Shown here: in pieces, positions 23,901 to 36,400 of the stretch | How positions within the stretch are numbered: the first letter of the stretch is position 1 | Layout: each line of letters opens with the position of its first letter | Assembly (NCBI RefSeq): GCF_963576545.1 | Contig: NC_083642.1 | Coordinates: 7,578,901 to 7,642,900, forward strand | Source of the DNA: Limanda limanda | Taxonomy: Eukaryota; Chordata; Actinopteri; Pleuronectiformes; Pleuronectidae | Reading direction: 5' to 3' | Length of the DNA: 64,000 nt | Translations under genes and position numbers: made by a program | The notes under the pieces: model-generated | Told to the model about the DNA's origin: nothing | Seen by the model: the letters and a program-made list of their open reading frames with translations, nothing else | Databases searched by the model: none

Positions 23901-26900
23901 ACAGCTGGGCTGCTAAACCCCTCCAGCATTACACTCTGCTCTGTGGTACACAGGGACTTTGCAGTGCATTTCTAAGCTTTGATACATCAAAGTAATAATA
24001 AAATAAATTGCAACCATAAATTTAGTAGAAATTAAATTCCTTATCATTTGTAGAAAGATCGTCTGGTCCACACATCACATCCTGGTCCTGGTCATGAAGA
24101 GATGAAGAGCTCAGAGGTGAGGAGCCAAGAGTATTGCAATTTACATTATAACACAACAGATATTCATATGTACAATTTATAGCAGTGCATAAATGGTCAC
24201 GATAGTATCACTAGCTTTAATAGTTAGTATATCGCACGTGGTGGGTTTGTACAATGACAGACGGACTGTTGACGGTCACCTCTGGATTCCTCTCAGTAAA
24301 TATTAATGGAAGCGGGGGAGTAAAAGGAGAAGTGAAGTGGAAAAGGAGCGAGGACAAACTGAGAGAATCTGTCTGGTCTGAACTGTGACCGACCACAGAG
24401 GATTCATTGTGGAAGTAACTTTAAGGAAGTGATTTCATCCAAAAACTTTCCCAGTCTTTTTCTTCCTCGCTGAAGGACACATTTGGATCTTAACTGTAAC
24501 CGGCTCTAGCAGAATGATGAAGAAGTTCTTTCAACTTCTTTCCCTGAACGTCATCCTTTCCTCTTCTCTCTTTCTGTTTATCTTTCTGCAGGCGCTGCAT
24601 ACTAACAGCATCATTGATGAGAGAGGCGAGCCGGTGGAGGAGGAGGATCACACGTACGAGTTGTTGCTGTCAGCACAGACCAAAGTCCCACTGCCCAGCA
24701 AGGAGTCCCACTCCCACAAAGGTAATAAGGGCTTTAATATCATCCAAAAAAAGGGAATACTTGTATTAAAAGTCTAGCGCGTGAACAAAATGTTAGCAAA
24801 ATTAGCAATTCAATCATTGGTGGATATATATTTTCATAATCAAACCTTTTGGATAAAGAAATCTTGATATTTTACAGTTTTACCATACATTTTTATCATA
24901 AATAAAAAGAAAACACAATTACAAACAAATATCTGGAGCTTCAATCAGGGAAATAAACATATTTTTTCACAAACTATTTACAATAATAACTATTAAATGG
25001 GTCAGGTTGTAAACGGGTGTTATTAAAGTTTATGAGCGATACACACCGTCAACCTCACCACGGCTGCGTGTGCTGTACGAGAGCAGACCCTCCTCAGTTG
25101 TGGCTGGTGAATGGCACCGCATGTAATTGGATTAAATGGGATTAAATTAGGAGGCCATTTTGATCCCTAGCTGTTGATGTAGTTGTTTTAATACCGTCCC
25201 CTCGGGGCCTCCAACTTACTCAGCTTCACTGGCACCAGTAGGAAAACGTCACTGAGCTGAGGGCTTGGAGTTTGATGGGCTGATGTCATCATGCCTCCCC
25301 TGTGTGGATAAACGAGGCCATTAGGGGGGAAAAGGCTTCGTCTTCTCTTGAGTTTGATAAAGAGTTTGACGACTCGTTTTCTCCCCATTTCTCCTTAAAC
25401 TGCTTTTTCATGTCGGCACACGCAGTTAAGTTTAAATGGCAGGAAGATGAATCTAAAGTCTGTCTGACTCGTGGCCCGATAACGTCTCCATGCATAATAC
25501 ACGATCTTAGTCTACATCACTTTCACATTTTCTCTCCTGACAATCACAAACTGTCTGAAGTTCTGTTGAGTAATTGAACTGTGGAGATAATCTGTCACTG
25601 TCTTAAATCTCTGTTCTCTGTCTCTGCAGATGAGAATACCACTGCACAGTCTTCCAACAGTGTCCTACCTCAGGTATCTATTTTATTTATTGTGTTATAT
25701 TGTTTGCATTTCATTTTTTCTCATTATACTGTTACACAGCTCAATGGCTAAATGTGTATCTCTATATTGTGAGTGTGGGACTTTTCAGTGGTTTGGATTC
25801 TAAATAGAGACCTGTCTCATCCTGGACACTAAATTCTATTTGAGAATTGATCCTTTACAAGTTACTCTTTAGTTTGTTTTTTATGATTTTTTTATTAAAA
25901 GTTTTTATTACAGGAGGGGCATTATGTTTTCTGGTTGTCAATTTCCTCAAATCAGGTAGAATTGTTCAGTTGAACTCAAATATGAACTGATTAGATTTAA
26001 AATGGATCAGATAAAAGTATTGATTACTTTCTCACCCTCAAATGTCTCTAATATTTTTTTCCATCTGCTTTTGAGCGAACTCCACGAGCACAAGTTTCAC
26101 AATAAAACCTATGGATTGAGTTTTGACAGCCAGAGAACAGTATCCCAGCTGAAATTTAGAATTCTGTATCTGGAGCGTGACCGTGTGACCACAGCGAGTT
26201 TATATAATACAGACGAATGCCTCTTCACAGTCAGAGATTGAGTCATATGTCAGGCAGTTGGCAGAAGCCGTCTTAAACTGGCCCCTCATAACCAAACGTC
26301 CTTTCGTGACCCGGCCCTCTCTTTTTATTGGCCCATCACATCTTATTTTTATTGCCTTTTCATATTTATCGCACGGTTAGTGGGTTTTATTATGGCTGCC
26401 ACCCATCTGCAACCACACCTGCTGCCCACAATATCGTCTCACATGTTTTATTTCCAGCCCCTATTGGATTAGCTGTGCTCCTCAGCCGCCTAATCATAAT
26501 AAATGAGCAGGTCTGTGTCCTCTGCTCTGTAATGTGCAGCCTCCTGAGCAGAGCCACGTAATGGCTCGTAAAGACAAACCCGCCACCATCTGGGCAACGC
26601 AGGAAATCAGTTGGAGAGTGTCTTTATTTCATGTCAGGCCAGCTACACGATTATCCTGGATTATTAATTAGCTAAGCGGATGCTGCTAATACGATTGTTG
26701 GCCTTTGCATTACATGTTTGGAAGTTGTGTTTTCATTGGCAGGCCTGGGTAAACTCTTTTCTCCTCTTTTTAGCGTAAACCCACTGCCCCAAATGACCTC
26801 CAAGCCCCGAGCACGACGAAAGACTCCCTGCACCTTCCTGGATGGGTCGGCCCACGGCTACCGGGAGGTGAGTGTGACCACCGTCCTCAGATTTTAGCAA

Positions 26901-29900
26901 CGCAATGAAGAACAACTTCTGCGGCTCGCAAAGCTGTGAGGGTACGAAACGACGGAGTGGAAACGATACACTTGAAAATCACAGTGGAAGCATGTCAGTG
27001 AAATGGGAGAAATGCGTTTGAGTGTGCACACTGAGACGGGCCGGGCTTGGATAAGCCGTGCCAGGGAATACGTGATTGGCATCCGCAGGCAACAGGGTGG
27101 ATTTGGCTTGTCAGGAGCCGGCTGATTGACGTCCCCCGGCAAGTGGACAAGGCTCATTTCAGAGCCCATATGAAACCGAGTTCTTGATCAGATGGTGAAA
27201 CTCCGATCTCGTATCCACATCCATGCTTAAAGGGTTTTCCCAACAAGCACAAATATGTTTTTATTGAATAATTGTTTGTGGAGCATGTTTGCAAAAGGAA
27301 GTATAAAAAGAAGAGTTTTTAGTGCTGTTCACAGGAGGAACGGCCTTCTTTTTTCATAGGCCTATTTTATTATTTTCTTACTGTGGTCAAAAGAAAGTTT
27401 TAGATCCAAAAGAATTTGTAGAAGCACTGCAGCTACGTCAAGTCTAACTTTACAAATCTATCGAACATGTGATGCACATTAACTGCCTGAACCTTCGCCC
27501 TCATTACTTCGTGGAAATATCTAAGGATGATGGTTAAAACTAGGGAGACACGTTTTCAGCTTAGATTTGGTTTTGCTGTGCTGGTATTGCACATTTAATG
27601 TTGATGAAAAGCCCTTTTTGATTGAGTTAAAATTAAACATTTTGCAATGTTTCAGTTGTTTTAGAGGCAGGAGCTGACATGTAGTTTTGAGGAAAATACA
27701 CCCGAGCATCTTGATATAAATTGTGGGAAAATGTTAAAGGGTCAGTTTAAGTGTTAGGGTTAGGGTAAGTTGTGTTGTGTTGAAGGAGGGAGATGTGAAA
27801 CCCTCTATGTCCCTTTTCCTTGCATATTGGCCTGAGTGACTCTCAAGCTGTATTCTCCTTTCCCGTTTTCTAAAGCCACAAAAACCAAAAGCTTGCTTGA
27901 TGTGTGAATAGATATTCTGTTTTTGCAGAATCAGCTAAGTTAAATTGAGGGTTCCTCCTTTAGTGTTTTACATGAAACAGGGACATGCAGGCTGAGTCCT
28001 GCTCGTGTGAATGTGCTTCTCGTGACGATCTCAGGTCTGATTTCTTCCCCCTTGTGGAAAGTCGGGATCCCAGACCTCAGCTCGCTCTGTAGCAGGTGGA
28101 GGATACTGTACGTGCATGGTCAGCGATATCAGGGCCTTGTATCATCTGTCACAAACAAATTGCTGTTCTCAGCAGGAGCATATTGCCTCCCAGCAGATTT
28201 CCATCTCGGTGTAGATGTTTTATTGGGTTTCCAGGGGATATTTCTCACGGGTAGTAGTATCCTATGGCTCTCCACAGGCAGTAATGAAAAAAGGGTAAAC
28301 ATAGGGCGTAGTTATTTTATGCATGCTGCTCATTCACTACATAGCCAGGGTTAGGTTTCATTTACTGGCCGCACAGTTTTTACAGTTTAGGTTTGGGCTC
28401 TGCAGTCCAACCTAAGCTTTCAATGGTTGTTCCAGAGATGGACACATGTTTGTGTTGCTGTAATGATGATGTGGTGCATCAGAGAAACAGCAAACACCAG
28501 GTTAGTCACAGGATGAGCAGTGAGCATCAAAATAAACTCAACCCTTCCTTGCAGCATGATGCCAGTTCAAGTAAGTGATTGTTACAGATGGATGGAATGT
28601 GGAAGTGGTAGATGAGGAAATGAAGAACCCATGAAAAATTCTGGCAATTTGAGGGGACTGATATTTATGATAGTGTGCAATTTGGTGCAGAGCCAAATAA
28701 AGATGTAATTAGATTTGGCTTCTTATTGTTTGTTTGCTTTTAGCAGGATTACGCAAAAGCTATTTAATCAATTTTCTCGAAACTTTGTGGGATGTGGACC
28801 AAGAAATTTGTTTTTTACTTTCTTTAACATTGCTCAACAAATTTGTGAAACATTCAAGAAATAGTGCAGAGATCTTGATAAAAAGAATCAGACATCCGTA
28901 CAGTGTTTATATCTATGAAGAGAGGGAAATAAGTTGCAGATGATACAGATTTATTAAATTAAATAGTATTTTTGAGTTGTGATCTTTATTAATTTACAGT
29001 ACAGTAACAAAAACCCTTTCAACTATATCAGAGAATATATATCTTGCCTGCAGTTGAATGAAAGCAGTTTGCAGATTACTCTTTATATCTGATGAAATAC
29101 ATGTATCTGCGGTATTGTGATAAATTGGCCAATCAGCCTCGGTGGAGGTCTGTGCTCACAGCTTATCGTCTAGTCATTTATCTGATTTCCTTCTTCCTAA
29201 TTTTACACATGGTTATGCCCATATAGGGCTGGGTGATATGACTTCAAATCTGGACTTTACTTTGTGTGACTTTATGTGTTTGAATATGTTTCCAACAAAC
29301 TCTAGAGCGAATCAAACAAACACAAATTGAACTTCAAATCCTGTACGTGAACCTAGTTCAAGTGTAATGTGAGTGCAGGTCAGCAGAGGAGTGAGGAGGA
29401 TTAAGTCAGTTAGAGGTTATAAATGTGAGTTTCGATACCTTTTTGGCAAAATGTCCAGTCCTTGTCCTTTATGTACAGTTGAATAGTGGTTTTCAGTACA
29501 GGGACTATTGTTCTGTATTGACTACTCCTGTCAATAGAGGTGTTTGTTTACCCTTTTTACGGTAAATGTCTACATATCAACGAGATGGTTTTTGGTTCCT
29601 CATTGACTTTCTGCATTGTGCGACCTGGAGTGTAGAATATCTTTTCATACCCTATAAAAACAGGTCTGTTTCTCCCCAGGCTGAGCTTGAGTTGACTTTG
29701 GACCACGCAGATGCTGGAGTGACAGCCAGCACTGCAGTGTCTGTAAAACCAACATGACATCACTCCTGAGATATGGAGTTCACTTCACGGAGCCAAATTC
29801 AATGCACGTCCCAGCCGCTGTGGTGACCTCATGCATTGTGACTGCCTGGACATGTGTTCCACAACAGAAACGCATCAGTGAGGGGGGGTGCTGCAGCAGT

Positions 29901-30427
29901 TTTGGCAAGGGTTAACTCGGTGTGAGATTGTTGGAGCCCCGGAGATGTGCTCATAGGGCGTTCACACTCCCCCGCTGCCAGGGAGAGGGTGGGTGTTTGG
30001 CTGTGATCCTGACATATGTGCACAGTTCACTCACTCGCCGCTTATAACAAACACACACACACTCTTTCTTCTTCTTCTTCTCCATGTTCAAGCCTATAGC
30101 GACTTGTGAAAAGGGAGTTCAGGGCGTCGGCACGCTCCTTCACCGTAAATGGCCCCTGGAACACTAATGAGGCATTTTCTGGTGAAGAGGGACTTTGTGT
30201 GTCAAACAGTTGAGTTGTAAGATAACCCCCCCCCAAATGGGCTGCAGATTCAACTCGTACACAGCCCGATCTTTCCACGAACAGCAGGTCGAGAGACTGC
30301 AGAGCGTTTTTGTGAAGGACAAACAAAGTGTTGCAACAGGTCGATGCTTTTCTTGTGGTGCGACTGCCCCAGATTCCCTGTCACCAAACACCATGACCCT
30401 GCCACCCTGACGAAGACGGTCCGCACA

Positions 30428-30473
<46 letters not shown>

Positions 30474-33400
30474 CACACACACACACATGCACAGCCTCCT
30501 GCACCATGTGTCACAGGGCTAATTATCAGGAGTCTGGCTGCGGGAGGATGGGGTGATTCAAATTTCCATTCCTCAACCACCATTAGGGTCTAGAATTAGA
30601 AGCCAGGAAACACGCAGGCGGCTGGTCACACGGCAGACAACAACCGGCATCGCTGCAGTGCAGAGGGAGGTGAGCGCTGAGCCGGGACCGGGCTGGTGGT
30701 GTTGGTGAAGCGTCGCCTCTACTGGGCACCGTCAAGCCGTGGTCGGTTTGAATTTGGAAAAGAGGCTTAGGTGGCAGTAATTCCTCTGGGAGAGGGAGGA
30801 GAAGAATCAAATTGTTTTTTAATTGCACTTGCCACCCGGCCCCATTAAGGAGTTGTTTTCGTTGGAGAAGCCTGCGCATGTAAGTTTCTCTCTCCTTGTT
30901 GATATCTCCGACCGCTTTTAGTCATTTTTCGTTGTTTGTTGTACGCTGTGTTTGTGTTATTTGTTCTTGTGTGCTTCGTGGGGGGATTTTTTAGTGTTGT
31001 GTCATTTTGTGGGACAGGACTTAGAAAACATGTGTTCCTGTGAGGTGAAGCAAGTCACAGAGATGACTAACCTCATCTCCCTGTTACACAACACAGGCAG
31101 TCAGGCACCAGCTCATCGCCGTCAGACGGCTGCAAGCTGGGTTTGGAATTCTGTTATTTCTTCAGCCAAAATACGCCTTCCCTTTGCTCCATCTCTCCTC
31201 TCTCCCTTGTTTCTCTCCGTCACTCCCCGTAGGAAACAATTACAGATCTGTTTCGGGTCTTGTGTGGGCGGTTTCTTATTAGCTCTGCTCTGAGGATCTG
31301 CCCCTCAGTTAGAAGTCTACTCGCCGAGCCTTTACAAACTGCTCTCTGTCGTCCTTAACTTTGTTCATTCCTGGTCTCTTCCTCTCTTTAGATAACTCCC
31401 AGCTCAGCCAGGAGCCAGGTGTCCCGGAGGTGTTCACTGGCCTCCTGCACGGATCCTCTCCTGTCTTCGACTCCGCCGAGGAGCCCTTCAGGCTCCCAGG
31501 TGTTCCGCTCCCCGCCAAGGGCCAGAAAGAATCACGGAAAACTGCCAAAGTAAAAGAGGAAGTAGTAGCAGCAGCCACGCCGCCACCTAGCCGTCCCAGT
31601 ATGGCGGCCATCCTCACAGACTGTGACCCAAAAGCGATTTATGCAACTGTGATCAAGGAACACAGGGACTCTGGGGCCGGGGCTGTGTCTGCCGGAAGGA
31701 TGCGCCCGCCTGGGGATCTGAAACTGGCAGGCAGCCTCTCCAAGTCTGACTCAGACTTACTGGTGTCGCCTCCCAGCGAGGAGGACGGCGGACTGGGGAA
31801 CCGTAGCGAGTCTGTTTCGAACTGTAGCACTGGAAAGAAGAGGCTTGAGAAATCTCCCTCTTTCACTTCAGAATGGGACGAGGTAAGTGTTTGGTCTTTA
31901 ACCTTATTAGGGACTTTGTGCTTGTGTACTTTTTAATGCTGCAGTCTTAAAGTAGCACTACAGTCAATAATATGAAAGTTAAATATATTTTAATGCAAGT
32001 TTCTTCAGTAATCACCACAATATTTTCTATCCAAAATAGAAAACCATTCGAATAAAACTTTTCACATTGTTCACCTGCTACAATAACAGTTCATATACAC
32101 AGAATGTACAGAAGTGCCAATGTTAAATCTCTCATTCTAACAGTTGATTTAGATGAATCCAAACAACATACTGTGGAGAATTCCTCCCGTATACTTTTTT
32201 TTTTTCATACAAAGCCTCAATTGTTAGTCGTGACTCAGCTTGTGTTGACGCTGGAGCTGCAAGTTCACAACGGAAACGCTCATGAATGAAAACAAGAAAT
32301 CTGTTGACTAAACTACATCGCACACTGTTGTCGCTCTGTCAACACAAAGCCCACCTGTTGTCCAGAGGGGGGCGCTGTGCAATGTGAGCTCCGCCTTGAA
32401 CACAAACCATCGGCGAGCACACTGACTGTGTTGGAAAATGTGTTAACACAGGAAACCATTTAGGTTGGTTCTGTTGTTTCTTAAAGAATATATTTGCTGC
32501 TTATGTTGCACAAAAATCCTTTTCATAACTCTATATTTTGGCTGTAAAATGGTGTATTTTTGTTCTCAATATTTTCTTGTTTAGCATCGACCAACCTTCC
32601 ATTTAGCTCCTATGTCTGAGACACAGATAAAGAGCTCAGTAGAGTCTCATGCAGTGAGAGGGGATGGAGATAAAACCACAGACTGAGACAAGAGACGGAG
32701 ATTTAGAAATTGAGATTCAGAGAGAGCGGCTGCTGATCCGTCTCCCTTCAGGCTCCAGACTCCACCTTCAGTCTCTCTACAGATGGACGACCGTTCGTAC
32801 ATCACACAAACCACATCGCCAAACAGAAGTGGGATCATTTAAAAATACCCTCAAGTGTAAAAAGGCCTCCTAGCTTCTCAATTTAATTATTTAAAATGAG
32901 CAGAATGTCTCTCAGTAGAGTGCATACCTCCGTGGAGGCCCAGCAGTTCCCTCAAATTCACTCAAGCTGCACCAAATTCCACAGACTCATAGACACACCC
33001 TTAATTTGCCTGATAGCTTTCACCAAGGTCCATTAATAATTCCCTTGGAAATTTGCGAAAATGTCAAAGAACTGTCGAAATATCAGAAAAAAAATGTAAT
33101 TTAATAAATCCTCCCATTCTCCCACCGAGTCTCGCGTATTCCTTCCACCCAAGAAACAAGGTGTGAAAACACAACCTGCTCGGCGGAGGTAGTAATAACT
33201 TGTATGGGCTGTGAATAATGGAACACATATATAACAAGGAGTGAGCAGAGGTATATACAGTCATATAAGCGTACATATAGTTTCCTCTTCATGCTCTTTC
33301 ACCATTTTCCTTCAACAATCCTCTTACTGTTGGCAAGATTAATGCTTTCCTCTAAGCTTCTCAGTTAAGTTTTAACATAATCCGCCCTCATCGAGCGGAT

Positions 33401-36400
33401 ACACTGTTTTCTCACTGATTCCTCCTTTTGTATCGTTCGTGTTCTGCTCTGTAGATTGAAAACATACTCTCTTGTTTGTTCTTTACAATTCCCCTCCACT
33501 CCGATGGCAGAGCAGGGCAGGAGAGGTAACTTACACGTTTGCAGTTTCGATGCCAGATCGTCCAGAACAGATCACGAGCACCGATGCTCTTCCTCCCCAC
33601 AGTGAGGAGATCGAGTTGCTGCCGAGTGTTTCTTTACCCGGGCCTATCGGATGGGCCCGGGTGAGCAGAGCTGGGAGAGACTCTGAGGTCGATGTCTCTG
33701 CTGCTTGTGGGCCCTGGTTTGGTTTTCAGCCGGTCAGAGTGGAGGTGGATGGGAGAGGGGGGGGCAGAGCAGGTTTGAGGTGGAGGAGAATGAAATGAAA
33801 TCCCAAAAATGATCTTTAAAACCTCATGTTGTTGACTTGTACCACTAATCCAAATATTAGATTGCGATGTGTTATTGTTCTACTTCACTGAAACTGTAGC
33901 TTTTACCTCAGCATCTGCCAATTGCACAAATGTGATGTAATAAGTGCGATTTTCTAGCTTTTAATACGTGTTTCTTCGTCCACTCCTAATCGTGTTTGGG
34001 CCGACACACCACACAACCACACCTGAATTATGCACTTATTATTATTATTGCAGTGTTTTTGCAATACTGGCCTCTACTGTGGACGTGTGCTTGCTTCTTA
34101 GATTTGCTCATCTACTCATGTCTATCGTTGGCATGTGTCATAAACCGAGCCAGATGTGGATGTTGCCGCTGCAGCTGTTTGTTAGTGATGCAGTATCCCA
34201 GCCCACAACAAGGATGCTGTAATTGGAAGAGTCTCTTTGAAAGCACATTTACGCACAACAGCAAATTGAAGCCGGATACTTGATCTGTTTTGGAAATCGT
34301 CCCGTCAACGCTGAGACGGGAGAGGAGCTAATGCACAAAACCTCTTTCAGACGCCAGGCAGAAGAGTTCAAACGTTCAGAACACTTTTCTGGCCCGAGGG
34401 TAGAACACAGCACCTTGGCAGCATGACTCATCCATTCCTGTGTTCAGTCAGTGCAGAGTTGGTGTCTGAGATTTTAGAACTTTTTGATTTACGTCAGCCC
34501 ATGCCGCACATCTGCAAACATCAGCAGCATAACTTTAACTCAAAGTCTGGCAAGTAGACCCTCACAGAAACAGGAATTTAGAGAATTTGACTTTCATCTT
34601 AAACACCTTAGCTCCATTGTTTTGTGAAACGCTAAGAATTACCACAGTTTGACCAGACTTCTTAAGATTTTCATTTTTAGCCAATAAGAGCCTCATCATG
34701 ACTTCTGCATACTGCTGCAATGTGCTTCTCTGCATTGTTTTTGCTTTGTTCTTACCACTGAAACTAGAGGAACAGGATTGTTTGTACACATGTCACAAAT
34801 AAAAGCCTGGCTATTTCTGGATTCTTGAGGTAGAGCGATATTTTAATTTTTACATAGTCATCGTGGAGATTTTCATGAAATTATTTGTTTTTGCAATGAC
34901 ATAATACACATAAATAATAAATATACATAAATACCAAGCAGCACATTTTACAATTAAATAAAATGAACACGTCAATGCTTTACTGGACAAGCGGAAGAAT
35001 AATGCATGTGTATCTAAATGACCTCAAACCAAATGTCTTATTATTTATCGATTGACAGACCCGTTAGCTTTGAGTTAATATCTTCCTGATTGATTTTATC
35101 TTTCCAGCTCTATCATGAGTACTGACTTATTTCAATCAAAAATGTATATTATTTAAATATTATTTATAAGTAATTGATTATTTCATTCACTTGATGCGAC
35201 AATTAATGACATAGAGACTTTATCCCAGACGTCGTCCTCCCTCTGCAGAACATTATGGGCCAGTGGAGTAAGAAGGTCAAGTGAAGGGAACATCTTGAGA
35301 GCCTGAATCTTTTATTTCCCCTCTCACACTCTGTGGTCACCAGGCAGTCGAGTGACCCGGCTGAACCAACACCTCACCTCCTCAGACCGAGAGACGTGGG
35401 CTCGGTGAGCGTGACAGCAGCAACGCGACCATGACATTTGCTTTGTTATTGGAGATCGCTGCTCTTCCCTGTTGCCCTCAGCAGCCAGTAAAAACAAAGA
35501 TCCTCTTCTCCCTGGTGCTCGTGCACAGATGAGTGTGAGAATTGATCTGGTTATTAAAGAGAACGTCTGTAGAGGAAGAGGCCGAACAGCAGGTGTCTCT
35601 GTCCTCTTGGAGAACAAGCTGTTTTATTGGCTACTTACTGATGAAGCTCTCATCAGGGAAAAGGAGATTCATGTCAGGCGGTGGCCTCATTTGCTGAATG
35701 CACCATCCTAGCGTATGTTACCCAGTGAACTGACCAGCTTGAAGTTCATCACAATGCTTAAAGGCGTGTTTGAAATCTTATAGTAGGCTGCTGGCATCGA
35801 GCACCACAATTCACCCTTAATTATTAATTCATCCCCTGGGAGTGCATCTTATTTACTCTCCAGTCTGTTGGCCGCAAAATAAGACTGTTTTAAGATCATA
35901 ATGACAAATGACTCAGTGCAGATAGTTGATGTCTTAAGAAACGAACTGCAGAATAAAATGTGAAACAGGAGCCGAGTCTCTGATGGATATCAGTAACAGT
36001 ATGTGCAGGTACCTTGTCATGTTCCCTGTCACACTGGGTACAGACTGTATTTGTGTGTGAACCAGCCCGTCAGCTGGAACAACACGTCTCACATCTTATG
36101 CAAGAAAGCTCGACAGAATTTTAAAAAGTACCAGACCTAAGCTGCAGGGAACATAAATGTGAGCCCTGCTGCCTGAGGGAGGAAGTTAAGAAGAACCAGT
36201 TTGATGTGGTTAACTCCACCTTTTCTATTCCATGATGGGGTGCGTGTTGAAATGAGATTTGACATTTTTTGACGAGGCAATTTCTTTTGTGCAATTAAGG
36301 GGATGTAGTTAATATTAATGAACTCGGATTCTTATTTCTTCTCACTTGAATAGTTATTCAGAGGCTTGAATGCAAGAGAGGCGAGAGAAGCGAGAGCCCC

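Larger units (their letters stand above)
24722..31391 (+). other. 6.7-kb anks1a intron
   Basis: It holds the candidate exon at 25630, an exon-like segment at 26774-26868 whose inclusion introduces a stop, a transposon-like fragment at 28729-28815 (TTTTAGCAGGATTACGCAAA) and a CA microsatellite at 30423. The segment 30690-30880 looks unusually non-repetitive and balanced in composition, possibly a conserved element. Confidence 0.6.

Noticed and set aside
27750..27770. GTTAGGGTTAGGG, telomere-like repeat
   Set aside because: Only two units are present, which is expected by chance.
30164..30583. Minus-strand open frame with CVCVCV runs
   Set aside because: It is a translation of the CA microsatellite.
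33472..33798. 108-codon + strand frame in a large intron
   Set aside because: It has no convincing splice acceptor or donor in a phase that fits the neighbouring anks1a exons, and no known family.
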